A stretch of 64,000 nt of DNA from Ignavibacteriales bacterium (GTDB lineage: Bacteria; Bacteroidota; Ignavibacteria; Ignavibacteriales; Ignavibacteriaceae), in NCBI GenBank assembly GCA_015709675.1, contig CP054182.1, positions 248,001-312,000 of the forward strand, read 5' to 3'. The notes under the pieces are model-generated. The model saw only the letters and a list, made by a program, of their open reading frames with translations. It was not told where the DNA came from and did not search any database. This document shows, in pieces, positions 1-8,288 of this stretch. A program made the position numbers and the translations under genes. Within the stretch, counting starts at the first letter, position 1. Every line of letters begins with the position of its first letter.

Positions 1-525
1 AGAATATTTATCGGGCACGCCGTGGCTGCTGTCATAACTGCTAAACTTCCCATCCTTATAGCGGATTATCCCCGGTTCAAAGGTCTGAATCCACACTCCC
101 CCCTGGCCATCTCTGACAAAGGAAAGGACTGTCTGCTCAGAACCGGAACCGGGAAGATTAAAGCGGGTAAACTGATTATTCTGATAATGAAATATACCCC
201 CCCGCTCAAATCCGATCCACAGGACACCGTCGAACTCAGCCATGGTCAGCACACGATCGGTTTCAAGCCCGGGAATATTTGAGGTATTAAAAAGAGTGAA
301 GCGATTGCCGTCAAACCGGACAATGCCGCCAAAGGTGCCCACCCAGATATAGCCGTCACGGGTTTGAAGAATCGCTTTAACCGTATTCTGGGGAATACCG
401 CTCTCAATATCCCAATGGCGCACCGTAAAAGCGGGCTTATCTTCCTTAGCGGAAATAATCTCCTGCCCTGCCGGCATCAGCTGCAGGGTAAACCAGAGAA
501 CGGACAAAAGCAGAAAAAAGGGCAT
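1..525 (-). CDS. Two-component-regulator propeller protein (N-terminal fragment)
   Basis: This open frame runs off the left edge of the window; 175 codons are visible, starting from the ATG at 525. The first ~20 residues (MPFFLLLSVLWFTLQ...) form a signal peptide. After it comes a run of propeller blades typical of the periplasmic sensing half of hybrid histidine kinases and related regulators: the phrases GIPQNTVKAILQ and TRDGYIWVGTFGGIVRFDG are hallmarks of the Reg_prop repeat, and blade-like GVLWIGFERGGIF and GGVWIQTFEPGIIRY follow at ~35-40-residue spacing. An in-frame stop lies just upstream, so the start is well bounded. The output domain (kinase, HTH or diguanylate cyclase) lies outside the window. 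It is separated from the glucan locus by a tandem-repeat region, so a link to glucan sensing is possible but not shown. Confidence 0.8.
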   Translation of the reverse strand, partial: MPFFLLLSVLWFTLQLMPAGQEIISAKEDKPAFTVRHWDIESGIPQNTVKAILQTRDGYIWVGTFGGIVRFDGNRFTLFNTSNIPGLETDRVLTMAEFDGVLWIGFERGGIFHYQNNQFTRFNLPGSGSEQTVLSFVRDGQGGVWIQTFEPGIIRYKDGKFSSYDSSHGVPDKYS

Positions 526-674
526 TGGCGAAGAAATTGTTCTGTTTTAAGGCATGAATATAACTAACTGCGGAAAATACTTCTACAATAAAGAGATTTC
601 CGTTTGCCGGAGCAGATGACAACAATCAGTGATGCCAGCCAAAAAGACAAAAATCTTTTTCCATACTCCTAGCC

Positions 675-1027
675 TCATGGGCACGCCGCGGTGTGTCGGT
701 ACGATTGGTAAGGATTACTATTTTCTATTATTAAGAAGGATTGCTTTCAGAATTATTCGGGCTATATAGGAACACGGCTCTGTAGCGACACGCCGCGGCG
801 TGTCGGTACGATTGGTAAGGATTACTATTTTCTGTTTTTACGAAGGATTGCTTTTGAAATTACGCGGACTCTTTAGGAACACAGCTCTGTTGCGACACGC
901 TGCGGCGTGTCGGTACGATTGGCTGGGATTTCGATTTTCTGTTTTTGCGAAGGATTGGATCTGGAGTTATGCGTGGATTGTTCAGCAATATAGTTCTGTA
1001 GCGACACGGTACAGCGTGCCGCTACAA
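675..1027. repeat. ~107-bp tandem repeat with palindromic cores
   Basis: The 526-1044 interval has no gene. Its right part contains about 3.3 copies of a ~107-bp unit. Each copy begins with a GC-rich palindrome, clearest as CACGCCGCGGCGTG at 789-802, with cores starting near 682, 789, 896 and 1005. Each continues with CGGTACGATTGG and an AT-rich stretch containing GAAGGATTG and TAGGAACAC. The copies have diverged, so the array is not brand new. An ORF of 78 codons over it is an artefact of the repeat. Confidence 0.8.
998..1025. other. Hairpin just downstream of the GH5 gene
   Basis: GTAGCGACACG at 998-1008 pairs with CGTGCCGCTAC at 1015-1025 around a 6-nt loop with one mismatch. It sits 20 bp beyond the stop of the minus-strand GH5 gene and could end its transcript, but no clear U-tract follows. 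It is also the last partial copy of the tandem repeat. Confidence 0.45.
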
Positions 1028-1044
1028 AAGCTTTAAGAGGTCAG

Positions 1045-3051
1045 TCACCTCAACAGAATCATTTTCTTTGTTGCGGAGTATTCCGCTTTTCCCTCACTTG
1101 CCTGGGCGCGCATGCTGATGAAATAAATTCCGCTCGCCAGTCCGCTGGCTTCAAAAGAACGCGTATAATAACCCGCCTCCTGTTTTTCATCTGCAAGTAA
1201 AGCAACCACCCCACCAAGAGCGTTATATACTTCGATTTTTACTGATGCTGCTTCGGGGAGCTGGTAGCTGATTTTCGTGGCGGGATTAAACGGATTCGGA
1301 TAATTCTGCTCCAATGCATATTCGGCCGGCACTGACTGCCCGTCTGCTATATCCGTTGAGACCAGCACAAAATCCAGATTACTGAAATTAAAATTACCGC
1401 TGTAAAATCTGACCGTCAGTTTGTGTGTTCCCGCGCTTAGCTGCACGTTTGAAAGCTGCACTGTCTGCCAGTTTTGCCACCCGCCGGTTGCCGGAACCTG
1501 AATAAATCCACCGAGCGGAGTGCCGTTCATCAGCAGAAAAATACTTCCTCCGGCTGACTGCGCGGCCACGTTCAGATCAATGTTATATACACCAGTGGTG
1601 TTAACCGTAACCGTATAACTCAGCCATTCGTTATTGCTGATCCACCCGACATTATATCCGTTGGAGGCAAAGTCGGAACACTGCTCTATATCAACACCGT
1701 CATTCCGGTAAAGAAATCCGCTGTTGTAGCTCCCGCCGCCGGTATTCTGAAAATCGGTATCAAAATATGCTGTGTTATGTTTTCCCATATCATAATTCAC
1801 GGCAAAGATGTTGCCGGGTATTATATTCGGAGCATAAGCAGTAGTCTGACTGCTGAAAGGCTGTCCCAGTAACGCATGAACATAATCTTTATTATATGTG
1901 CAGTTTTCAATTTTCAGATTGTTGACCTGTGTCATCAGAGCGTTATATGCATACGTTTCTGAAGGACGCGCGCCCGACCCGCCCCAGTAATTAAGCAGCG
2001 TCTGATAGAGCGGAGAAAGCGTTGCCTGAAGCGGACCGGCAACCGATTTTATTTTCTTATGCGGCCATACCGCCCAGCCGATATTATGCGTCTTCATCAG
2101 CTCGGCCATATCGGTAAGCCACTGGTTTGAATTCTCACCCGTTTCGCCAAGCCACAAAGGGCGGTTGGTATTGTTCCTCAGATCTAGCAGATACTGGATT
2201 GAACCCTGATTATTGGTATTCCAGTATTTATGAAAACTGTAAACCATGTTTGCGTCCCACGGCGGGAAGAGACCGTTAAAATCAGTCGCAAACCAGTTCC
2301 CCTCGATAAAAATAATATGATTGGTATCAACCGCGCGGATAGTGTCGGTGAGGCGTATATACAGGTCACGCAGCGGCTGGTTTGTGCTGCCAAGATTCCA
2401 CTTTGGCTCATTAAGAAGATCATATCCGCCAATCCACTGTTTGTCTTTATAGCGTTCTGCTATCTTACGCCAGATGGCCACCGTAAGATTTTTGTTCTGC
2501 TCGCTCTGCCAGAGCGAAGGGAACGCGGAATTATAATCACTGATCGGCTCATCACTCTGACCGCCCGGGGCTGCGTGCATATCAAGTATCAGATAGATCT
2601 GATTCGCCTCGCACCAGGCCAGCAGTGAGTCTGTCAGTTCAATACCTTTTGTTAGGAACTGCGGCGGGTTAGTGTTCGTCGCGAACAGGTTAAAATGAAA
2701 CGGAAGCCGTACCGAATTAAATCCCCAGCTTTTTAACGAGTCTATATCAGCTTTGGTGACATAGTTTTTCAGCCAGGTATCATAAAAAATGGCTGTTTTT
2801 TCCGCCCCTATCAGATCAGTAATTCTCTCCTTTATCTGCCACTGCGCTGAGGCAAATGCTCCCGTATGCAGCATATATCCCTCCTGAAGCATCCACCCCC
2901 CGAGCCCTATTCCCTTAAGAAAGACTTCAGAACCGCTGCTGTTTACAATCTTCTGACCGTTAACTTTTAATAAATGCTGTCCTGTAAGGACGGACTGCAT
3001 AAGGATAAACAGTAATGCAATCCGTCCCGCTGAATAAAACCATACGAACAT
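1045..3051 (-). CDS. Secreted GH5 endo-glucanase with CBM6 and T9SS sorting domain
   Basis: 668 residues. A signal peptide (1-24) precedes a glycoside hydrolase family 5 barrel (~25-375). The acid/base is E215 in YDLLNEP and the nucleophile E303 in WLGETGENS; VRLPFHF and LDMHAAPGGQ are other family landmarks. A beta-sandwich module at ~400-570 (GVDIEQC, NEWLSYTV, ATGGWQNWQTVQLS) is a CBM6, and the last ~90 residues are a T9SS type A sorting domain (LEQNYPNPFNPATKISY ... IYFISM). The enzyme is therefore exported and probably attached to the cell surface. The opening KGIGLGGWMLQEGYM resembles exo/endo-beta-1,3-glucanase-like GH5 members. The gene is last in the minus-strand operon, 24 bp after GH3. 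The GH5 call is secure; the linkage specificity is inferred from the neighbours. Confidence 0.93.
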   Translation of the reverse strand: MFVWFYSAGRIALLFILMQSVLTGQHLLKVNGQKIVNSSGSEVFLKGIGLGGWMLQEGYMLHTGAFASAQWQIKERITDLIGAEKTAIFYDTWLKNYVTKADIDSLKSWGFNSVRLPFHFNLFATNTNPPQFLTKGIELTDSLLAWCEANQIYLILDMHAAPGGQSDEPISDYNSAFPSLWQSEQNKNLTVAIWRKIAERYKDKQWIGGYDLLNEPKWNLGSTNQPLRDLYIRLTDTIRAVDTNHIIFIEGNWFATDFNGLFPPWDANMVYSFHKYWNTNNQGSIQYLLDLRNNTNRPLWLGETGENSNQWLTDMAELMKTHNIGWAVWPHKKIKSVAGPLQATLSPLYQTLLNYWGGSGARPSETYAYNALMTQVNNLKIENCTYNKDYVHALLGQPFSSQTTAYAPNIIPGNIFAVNYDMGKHNTAYFDTDFQNTGGGSYNSGFLYRNDGVDIEQCSDFASNGYNVGWISNNEWLSYTVTVNTTGVYNIDLNVAAQSAGGSIFLLMNGTPLGGFIQVPATGGWQNWQTVQLSNVQLSAGTHKLTVRFYSGNFNFSNLDFVLVSTDIADGQSVPAEYALEQNYPNPFNPATKISYQLPEAASVKIEVYNALGGVVALLADEKQEAGYYTRSFEASGLASGIYFISMRAQASEGKAEYSATKKMILLR

Positions 3052-3075
3052 AAAAAATCCCGGGCCGAAGTTTTG

Positions 3076-5319
3076 TTACTTAAGTTCGAACTCTTTTTCA
3101 AGTCCGGCAATGTTTACAAGAAATCTGCCTGGCTCAACAATTCTTTTATTTTCACGACCGATAAATGAAAGATGGTCCTTGTTCACGGTAAAGGAAACAG
3201 TCCTGGTTTCACCCGGAGCCAGTTCAATCTTGTCGAATCCTTTAATCTGTCTGTTCGGACGGCTTACGCTTCCGAAAAGGTCTGTCAGATATAACTGCAC
3301 AACTTCTTTGCCTTTAATCTTGCCGGTGTTCTTAACATCAACCGTCACCGTCAGAGTACCGTTTTCGGATATTTCATTGCTGCTTAATTTCAGATTTGCA
3401 TACGCAAAGGTTGTGTAACTCAGTCCGAATCCAAATTCAAACTGCGGTTTGTAGCCGTTTGCGTCAAATTTTTCGATTGGTTTGTAATCATAAAAAGTGA
3501 TGCCGTTAGGTGATTTCGGATACGTCACCGGAAGTTTGCCGCTCGGATTTGCATCACCGAACAGGATATCCGCAATAGCTCGTCCGCCTTCCATACCGGG
3601 GAGGAACCCAACCATTATCGCATCAGCAATCTCCGCGATTTCATTCATAACGCGGGGTCTGCCCTGAACCAGCACTACAACCAGTTTTTTCCCTGCCGCT
3701 TTCAGCTTCTTTGCATAGTTTATCTGAGCGTCAGGCAGGGTAAGGTCATATATATTACCCGGAGTTTCGCAGTAAGCCGGTTCGCCAAGGCAAAGGACAA
3801 CAACATCAGAAGAACCGGCAAGCTTTACTGCTTCATCAGTATTTCCTTCTTTATCGAATGTTACGCCTTCTGCATAGCTCACCTGTGCTTTGGGAATTTC
3901 AGACTGAATTGCCTCCAGGATGGTAAATTTCTCCTGAGGGTAAAGAGTCTCTTCATTCCCCTGCCAGGTAATGGTCCACCCTCCGTTGAGCACTGAAAGC
4001 ATATTAGCTGTCGGACCCGTCACAAAAACCTTATTATTCTTTGCAAGAGGAAGAGTGTTATCCTTATTCTTTAACAGAACGATTGACTCCGTTGCAGCTT
4101 CAAGATTCTGTTTTGTATGTTCTTCCGTAGCGAAATGTTTTTTAAGTTCTTTGTCAGGAAAAGCATTTTCAAAAAGTCCCATACCCATCTTCACCGCGAG
4201 AATCCGTTTTACGGCTTCATCAATTCTCCACATCGGAAGCTTGCCTTCTTTTGCAAGCTCTACCACATATTCATAGAAACTGTAATCAGTCGGCACCATG
4301 CTCATATCAACGCCTGCCATTACCGCCATGCGGACAGCTTCCTTGGGTGAGTCAGCCACACGGTCACGTGTATATAAACGTTTAATATCTTCCCAGTCGG
4401 AAACCACAAAACCGTCAAACTTCAGTTCTCCTCTGAGTACATCGGTTAAAAGGAAATGATTTGCGTGTCCGGGAATGCCGTCAATCTCACCGGAATTAAC
4501 CATCACGGTTTTTGATCCTGCTTTAACGCCTGCTTCAAACGGCGGAAGGAAATATTCCCTCAGCGTTCTTTCTGACATATAAGCCGGGGTACGGTCAAGC
4601 CCGTTGAACGGAAAACTGTATCCCACATAATGTTTAAGACAGGTTACAAACCGGTCTTTACCGACCAGCGGATTATTCTGTGAACCATATATATATGCTC
4701 CGCCAAGCTGCTGAGCCAGATACACATCTTCGCCGTAGGTTTCCCAGAGGCGCGGCCAGAGCGGCTGACGGCCGAGGTCAAGCACCGGATTAAAATTCCA
4801 GTAGATACCCGAAGCCGCTGTTTCTATGGCGGTAACATCTCCGATCATTTTCGCCAGCCCGGTATTCCAGGTGCTCGCCAGCGCCAGTCCCTGAGGGAAT
4901 AATGTTGCGCCTTTTGTATAGGTTGCACCATGGATTGCATCAATGCCATAAATAACCGGAATACCCAGACGGGTTTTTTCCGTAGCTGCTGTCTGTATTT
5001 TGGTAATAATCTCATGCCAGTATTCAATATCATGAGCCACATCAAACACATTCAGTATTGAGCCCACATGATATTTTGTTATTGCCTCTTCAAGCTTTTT
5101 GTCATCAAGCTCATGCTTCTGGTCTTTTGTACCCTGCTTCTTTGAAATGGTCTGTATGGTAATCTGTGTCATCTGACCGGCTTTTTCTTCCAGGGTCATT
5201 TTGGAAATCAGCTCGTTCAGCTTAGCTTCCTGTTCTTTTGTTAGCTGCTGGGTATATGCGCAAAAGCTTATCAGCATTGCAAGTGCTGCGGTTAGTGTAA
5301 TGTTCCTGAATGTATTCAT
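3076..5319 (-). CDS. bglX: Periplasmic GH3 beta-glucosidase
   Basis: 747 residues, the normal length for BglX-type enzymes. A signal peptide (1-24, MNTFRNITLTAALAMLISFCAYTQQ start) lacks any T9SS tail, so the protein should stay in the periplasm. The family 3 barrel holds the nucleophile D308 in GFVVSDWED; KHYVGY and the GIDAIHGATY loop are typical of the family. The alpha/beta sandwich (~400-620) and a fibronectin-III-like C-terminal domain (VKNTGKIKGKEVVQLYL...) complete the three-domain layout. It releases glucose from the non-reducing ends of beta-linked gluco-oligosaccharides coming from the secreted GH16/GH5/GH81 enzymes. It lies between GH16 (46 bp) and GH5 (24 bp) in one transcription unit. 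Confidence 0.94.
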   Translation of the reverse strand: MNTFRNITLTAALAMLISFCAYTQQLTKEQEAKLNELISKMTLEEKAGQMTQITIQTISKKQGTKDQKHELDDKKLEEAITKYHVGSILNVFDVAHDIEYWHEIITKIQTAATEKTRLGIPVIYGIDAIHGATYTKGATLFPQGLALASTWNTGLAKMIGDVTAIETAASGIYWNFNPVLDLGRQPLWPRLWETYGEDVYLAQQLGGAYIYGSQNNPLVGKDRFVTCLKHYVGYSFPFNGLDRTPAYMSERTLREYFLPPFEAGVKAGSKTVMVNSGEIDGIPGHANHFLLTDVLRGELKFDGFVVSDWEDIKRLYTRDRVADSPKEAVRMAVMAGVDMSMVPTDYSFYEYVVELAKEGKLPMWRIDEAVKRILAVKMGMGLFENAFPDKELKKHFATEEHTKQNLEAATESIVLLKNKDNTLPLAKNNKVFVTGPTANMLSVLNGGWTITWQGNEETLYPQEKFTILEAIQSEIPKAQVSYAEGVTFDKEGNTDEAVKLAGSSDVVVLCLGEPAYCETPGNIYDLTLPDAQINYAKKLKAAGKKLVVVLVQGRPRVMNEIAEIADAIMVGFLPGMEGGRAIADILFGDANPSGKLPVTYPKSPNGITFYDYKPIEKFDANGYKPQFEFGFGLSYTTFAYANLKLSSNEISENGTLTVTVDVKNTGKIKGKEVVQLYLTDLFGSVSRPNRQIKGFDKIELAPGETRTVSFTVNKDHLSFIGRENKRIVEPGRFLVNIAGLEKEFELK

Positions 5320-5365
5320 GATTCTTTGTCGCTTTAGGATATGAGTATGATACTTTAAAAATACT

Positions 5366-7177
5366 TTAATTAAGCAGCAGAAGTTTCTTTATGCTGCGTG
5401 CCCCGGCTGATGCCAGTTCGTAAAAATAAACTCCGCTTGAAGCTGAGCTTCTGTTCAGATTATCAGAACGTAATGAAATCGAATACTCCCCCTGCTCCAG
5501 AAAGCCAAAGTGCTTCTCGAACAGACTTTCACCAAGCGTATTATATACTGAAAAAATGAAGTCTCCGGGAGTATGTACGGAGAACGATATCACCGTCTGT
5601 CCGTTAAACGGATTAGGATAATTCTGATGCAGACGGAATCCGCCGGGAGTTTCAAGACTTCCCTCATCTGTGCCAGAAGGATCCTGCTCAATGATAATGC
5701 CATTTATAAGAGGCATATCAACCTGCGCCCCAAAATAGATATCCAGCACTCCGTCCTGAACTGAAACTCCGTCAAAGGTATGCACCAGAGCAGTGTTTCC
5801 TCCAACGGATGCATAAATATCAAGATTCTGCAAAACGCGGTTCTGCTCAAGATAAATATCAAAAATCCTCTTGCCTGCTGCTGTAAGATAGTTCTCCGCA
5901 AACATCATCTTAACACGATAGGTGCCATTTGGCAGACGCACTTTATATCCCATGGCGCCATAGCGCTCTGTACGGTAAATTTCATCTTCATCGGTACCAT
6001 TAATCTGCAGTGAGGATGCGTAGGTGGTTACTCCCCCTTCATAATAGCCGTAATCGGTCGTCAGATTCCATTCAGCATCAGCCAGATACCCGAGTGCAGC
6101 CGGACCCGCGGCATTAATCTTAACCGGAAAGGTAAACTGTGTCTGCGGAGAAATGGTAATTGCCCGTGCGGCAGCGGTATTGTTAAACCGGTCCTTCACA
6201 TTAAATACCAGCAGATTTTTGGACGAAACAAAATCCCATCCTGAAACCGTCAGTTCAACACTTTTATTGTCCGGACGGATCTGAGCATTATCAACGGTCG
6301 CACCCACGATAATAAAATTGGATTCCGTCTGTGCGGTAACGGAATCAAGTTCTTCGGTAAAAGACGCAATCACTTTGTTGTTCTGAACCTTTGCACCGAT
6401 AAACTTCGGCGGAGTAATATCTGTATATCCGAGATTAAACTGATCGGTAAGACAGAGTATCAGTTTTGAATCACGGAAGACAGCGTTTTCAACAACAAAA
6501 TCACATCCGTTGCCAAACCAGGTGTGGGTGCCTTTTTCCCAGCGGGAAGTGTTAAAGTAGTCAAACTCATCTCCCCAGGAGAAGGTGAAATTATTTCCTG
6601 AGCCGTAATTCCCGGTACCAGGCGTATAGGTGTAATACTTAACCCAGTCATAGTAGGCAAACGCAGGAAGGATATCCGGACTCCACTGCCCCACCCAGTT
6701 GGCAAATGAAGGATTCCAGATATTCATCATAATCTTCTGTGTTTTATTCAGCGTTTGTATATGGGCTGATGTCTGCCGGTAAACTTCCACCCCGTCAATA
6801 AACCATGCGACATAGGACGGAGTCCATTCAAATGCATACGTGCGGTATTCCAGATGCGGGGAATAATTCACCGGATGACTTCTTACGTGATTCGCCTGTC
6901 CGGGTGTTATGGTGTTAAACTGCACGTTGTCATTATATCTGCCCAGAATTTCGATATCAATCTCATTCCAGGTATCAGGCCCCGTAGAATTGTCATTATA
7001 GGTAAAGAATGAAGAAAGCATTCCTTCTCTTCCGGCAGCTTTCATATTCACTTCAAAACGTCCGTAAAGAAATGACTGTTTAGTCCGCAGTTCCGCCCCT
7101 TTAAAATCCTTTGCCGCAAGCGGAGCCGCCATGGCAAGCAGAAGAAACACTGTTATATATAGTCTTGGCTTATTCAT
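5366..7177 (-). CDS. Circularly permuted GH16 beta-1,3-1,4-glucanase (lichenase) with malectin-like and T9SS domains
   Basis: The chosen ATG at 7177 gives a clean signal peptide (MNKPRLYITVFLLLAMAAPLAA); an in-frame upstream ATG at 7243 would bury it. The mature protein begins KDFKGAELRTKQSFLYGRFE and reaches the catalytic strand WNEIDIEILG (E72, D74, E76) within 50 residues. The strand that normally opens GH16 enzymes (FTFSWGDEFDYFNTSRWEKG) comes after it, around residue 200. This is the natural circular permutation known from the Fibrobacter succinogenes 1,3-1,4-beta-glucanase. After it come an Ig-like linker domain, a malectin-like module (~350-500, AEWNLTTDYGYYEGG, NGTYRVKMMFAE) and a T9SS tail (LHQNYPNPFNGQTVISF). 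It is predicted to be a surface lichenase attacking mixed-linkage glucan. Confidence 0.93.
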   Translation of the reverse strand: MNKPRLYITVFLLLAMAAPLAAKDFKGAELRTKQSFLYGRFEVNMKAAGREGMLSSFFTYNDNSTGPDTWNEIDIEILGRYNDNVQFNTITPGQANHVRSHPVNYSPHLEYRTYAFEWTPSYVAWFIDGVEVYRQTSAHIQTLNKTQKIMMNIWNPSFANWVGQWSPDILPAFAYYDWVKYYTYTPGTGNYGSGNNFTFSWGDEFDYFNTSRWEKGTHTWFGNGCDFVVENAVFRDSKLILCLTDQFNLGYTDITPPKFIGAKVQNNKVIASFTEELDSVTAQTESNFIIVGATVDNAQIRPDNKSVELTVSGWDFVSSKNLLVFNVKDRFNNTAAARAITISPQTQFTFPVKINAAGPAALGYLADAEWNLTTDYGYYEGGVTTYASSLQINGTDEDEIYRTERYGAMGYKVRLPNGTYRVKMMFAENYLTAAGKRIFDIYLEQNRVLQNLDIYASVGGNTALVHTFDGVSVQDGVLDIYFGAQVDMPLINGIIIEQDPSGTDEGSLETPGGFRLHQNYPNPFNGQTVISFSVHTPGDFIFSVYNTLGESLFEKHFGFLEQGEYSISLRSDNLNRSSASSGVYFYELASAGARSIKKLLLLN

Positions 7178-7205
7178 GCAATCCTGTTTGTTTTGGAAAC
7201 AGAAC

Positions 7206-7233
7206 GGTTCCGGAAGCTGCATGCTCCGGAACC
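7206..7233. other. Intercistronic hairpin, PorV-like gene / GH16
   Basis: GGTTCCGGA (7206-7214) and TCCGGAACC (7225-7233) form a perfect 9-bp stem with a 10-nt loop between the PorV-like stop and the GH16 start on the minus strand. There is no U-tract, so it is more likely an RNA-processing or stability element than a strong terminator. Confidence 0.5.
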
Positions 7234-7245
7234 ATTCAGACACAT

Positions 7246-8283
7246 CTAGAACGAAACTGATAAAGAGAATTTCTGAATTTCCGAGAAACGGCCGAAATTC
7301 TGGTAGCCGTAATCAAATATCACCGAAACATTATTCATCAGTGACTGCCGTATGCCGAATCCCAGCGCGAATGATTCTTCTGAATCCTGCTGAAACATTG
7401 ATTTAAATCCGCCTCTTATAAAAACGAAATTATCAAATGTATATTCAGCTCCCAGATTCAGACTTTCATAATCATCACTCGGGTGCTGTGCGTCAACCGC
7501 GACGGTCAGTTTATGCATCTCACTCCGTACCGGATCATAGCTCACTCCCACTCTGAAGTTCAGAGGCAGCGACCACTGATTGGTTTCAAGATACGCAGGC
7601 AGTTTGCCGTTATCACCCGTGTTCGAAGGATCCATATCATAGAGAACCAGGTTTGAATTACCGAGGAGCTGAACCTTTGTTCCGAAGTTTGAAATGGACA
7701 TCGCCAGTATGGCGCCGTCAAACGGAGTAACATACTGCACTCCCATATCAAGCGCGAAAGCCGATGCATTCATCTTCCAGATTCCCTGATAGATATACTT
7801 CGGGTTAAATCCGATCGAAAAATTATCTGTCAGCTGCATTGCGTAAGCCAGACTTATCGCAAGATCAGTAGCGGAAAAAGTTTCTCCGGTACCGTCCGGG
7901 CTTTCTACGGTTGTAACACGCATATCGCCAACATCTGAGCTGATAATGCTCAGGCCGATTGCGCCCATATCCTGCAGATTAACACTCGCGGCCACAAAGT
8001 TATAGCGCACGTTTGCAATCCACATCGTATGGTCAAACATCATCTGAATGCCCTGCGCCTTGGTGAGGCCGGCGGGGTTCCAGTAAATCGCGCTCACGTC
8101 ATTAACAGTCCCGGCAAAAGCACTTCCCATTCCTATTGAACGGGCTCCCTGTCCCACAGAGAGGAAGGGTGCCGCGGTGGTACCCCGTTTTGAAACATCT
8201 GATTTAAATGTCTGCGCCAGTGCAGGAGCAGTTACAAAGTAAATAAGAGCAAGTATATAAGTTATCTTTTTCATATTCATCAT
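7246..8283 (-). CDS. PorV/PorQ-family outer-membrane protein
   Basis: 345 residues. The signal peptide (to ~residue 24, ...APALAQ) is followed by a predicted beta barrel. The opening RGTTAAPFLSVGQGARSIGMGSAFAGTVNDVSAIYWNPAGL is diagnostic of the PorV/PorQ (UPF0164-like) family. Strands alternate to a C-terminal aromatic (FSLSVSF), as expected for an outer-membrane barrel. PorV shuttles T9SS cargo to the attachment complex, and family members are often encoded next to TonB receptors and large surface proteins in Ignavibacteria-like genomes. Here it sits 5 bp downstream of the 1,049-residue protein and upstream of three glycosidases, which fits a dedicated export or surface-assembly role. Which cargo it handles is inferred only from position. 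Confidence 0.85.
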   Translation of the reverse strand: MMNMKKITYILALIYFVTAPALAQTFKSDVSKRGTTAAPFLSVGQGARSIGMGSAFAGTVNDVSAIYWNPAGLTKAQGIQMMFDHTMWIANVRYNFVAASVNLQDMGAIGLSIISSDVGDMRVTTVESPDGTGETFSATDLAISLAYAMQLTDNFSIGFNPKYIYQGIWKMNASAFALDMGVQYVTPFDGAILAMSISNFGTKVQLLGNSNLVLYDMDPSNTGDNGKLPAYLETNQWSLPLNFRVGVSYDPVRSEMHKLTVAVDAQHPSDDYESLNLGAEYTFDNFVFIRGGFKSMFQQDSEESFALGFGIRQSLMNNVSVIFDYGYQNFGRFSEIQKFSLSVSF

Positions 8284-8288
8284 TCCTC

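Noticed and set aside
364-567. Plus-strand ORF near the left edge
   Set aside because: Antisense shadow of the propeller-sensor gene, whose protein motifs are clear on the minus strand.
800-1036. 78-codon ORF in the left intergenic region
   Set aside because: Its sequence repeats with the 107-bp tandem unit; no start signal.
7178-7243. Longer start for GH16 at 7243
   Set aside because: Would place 22 polar residues before an obvious signal peptide; ATG at 7177 is natural.
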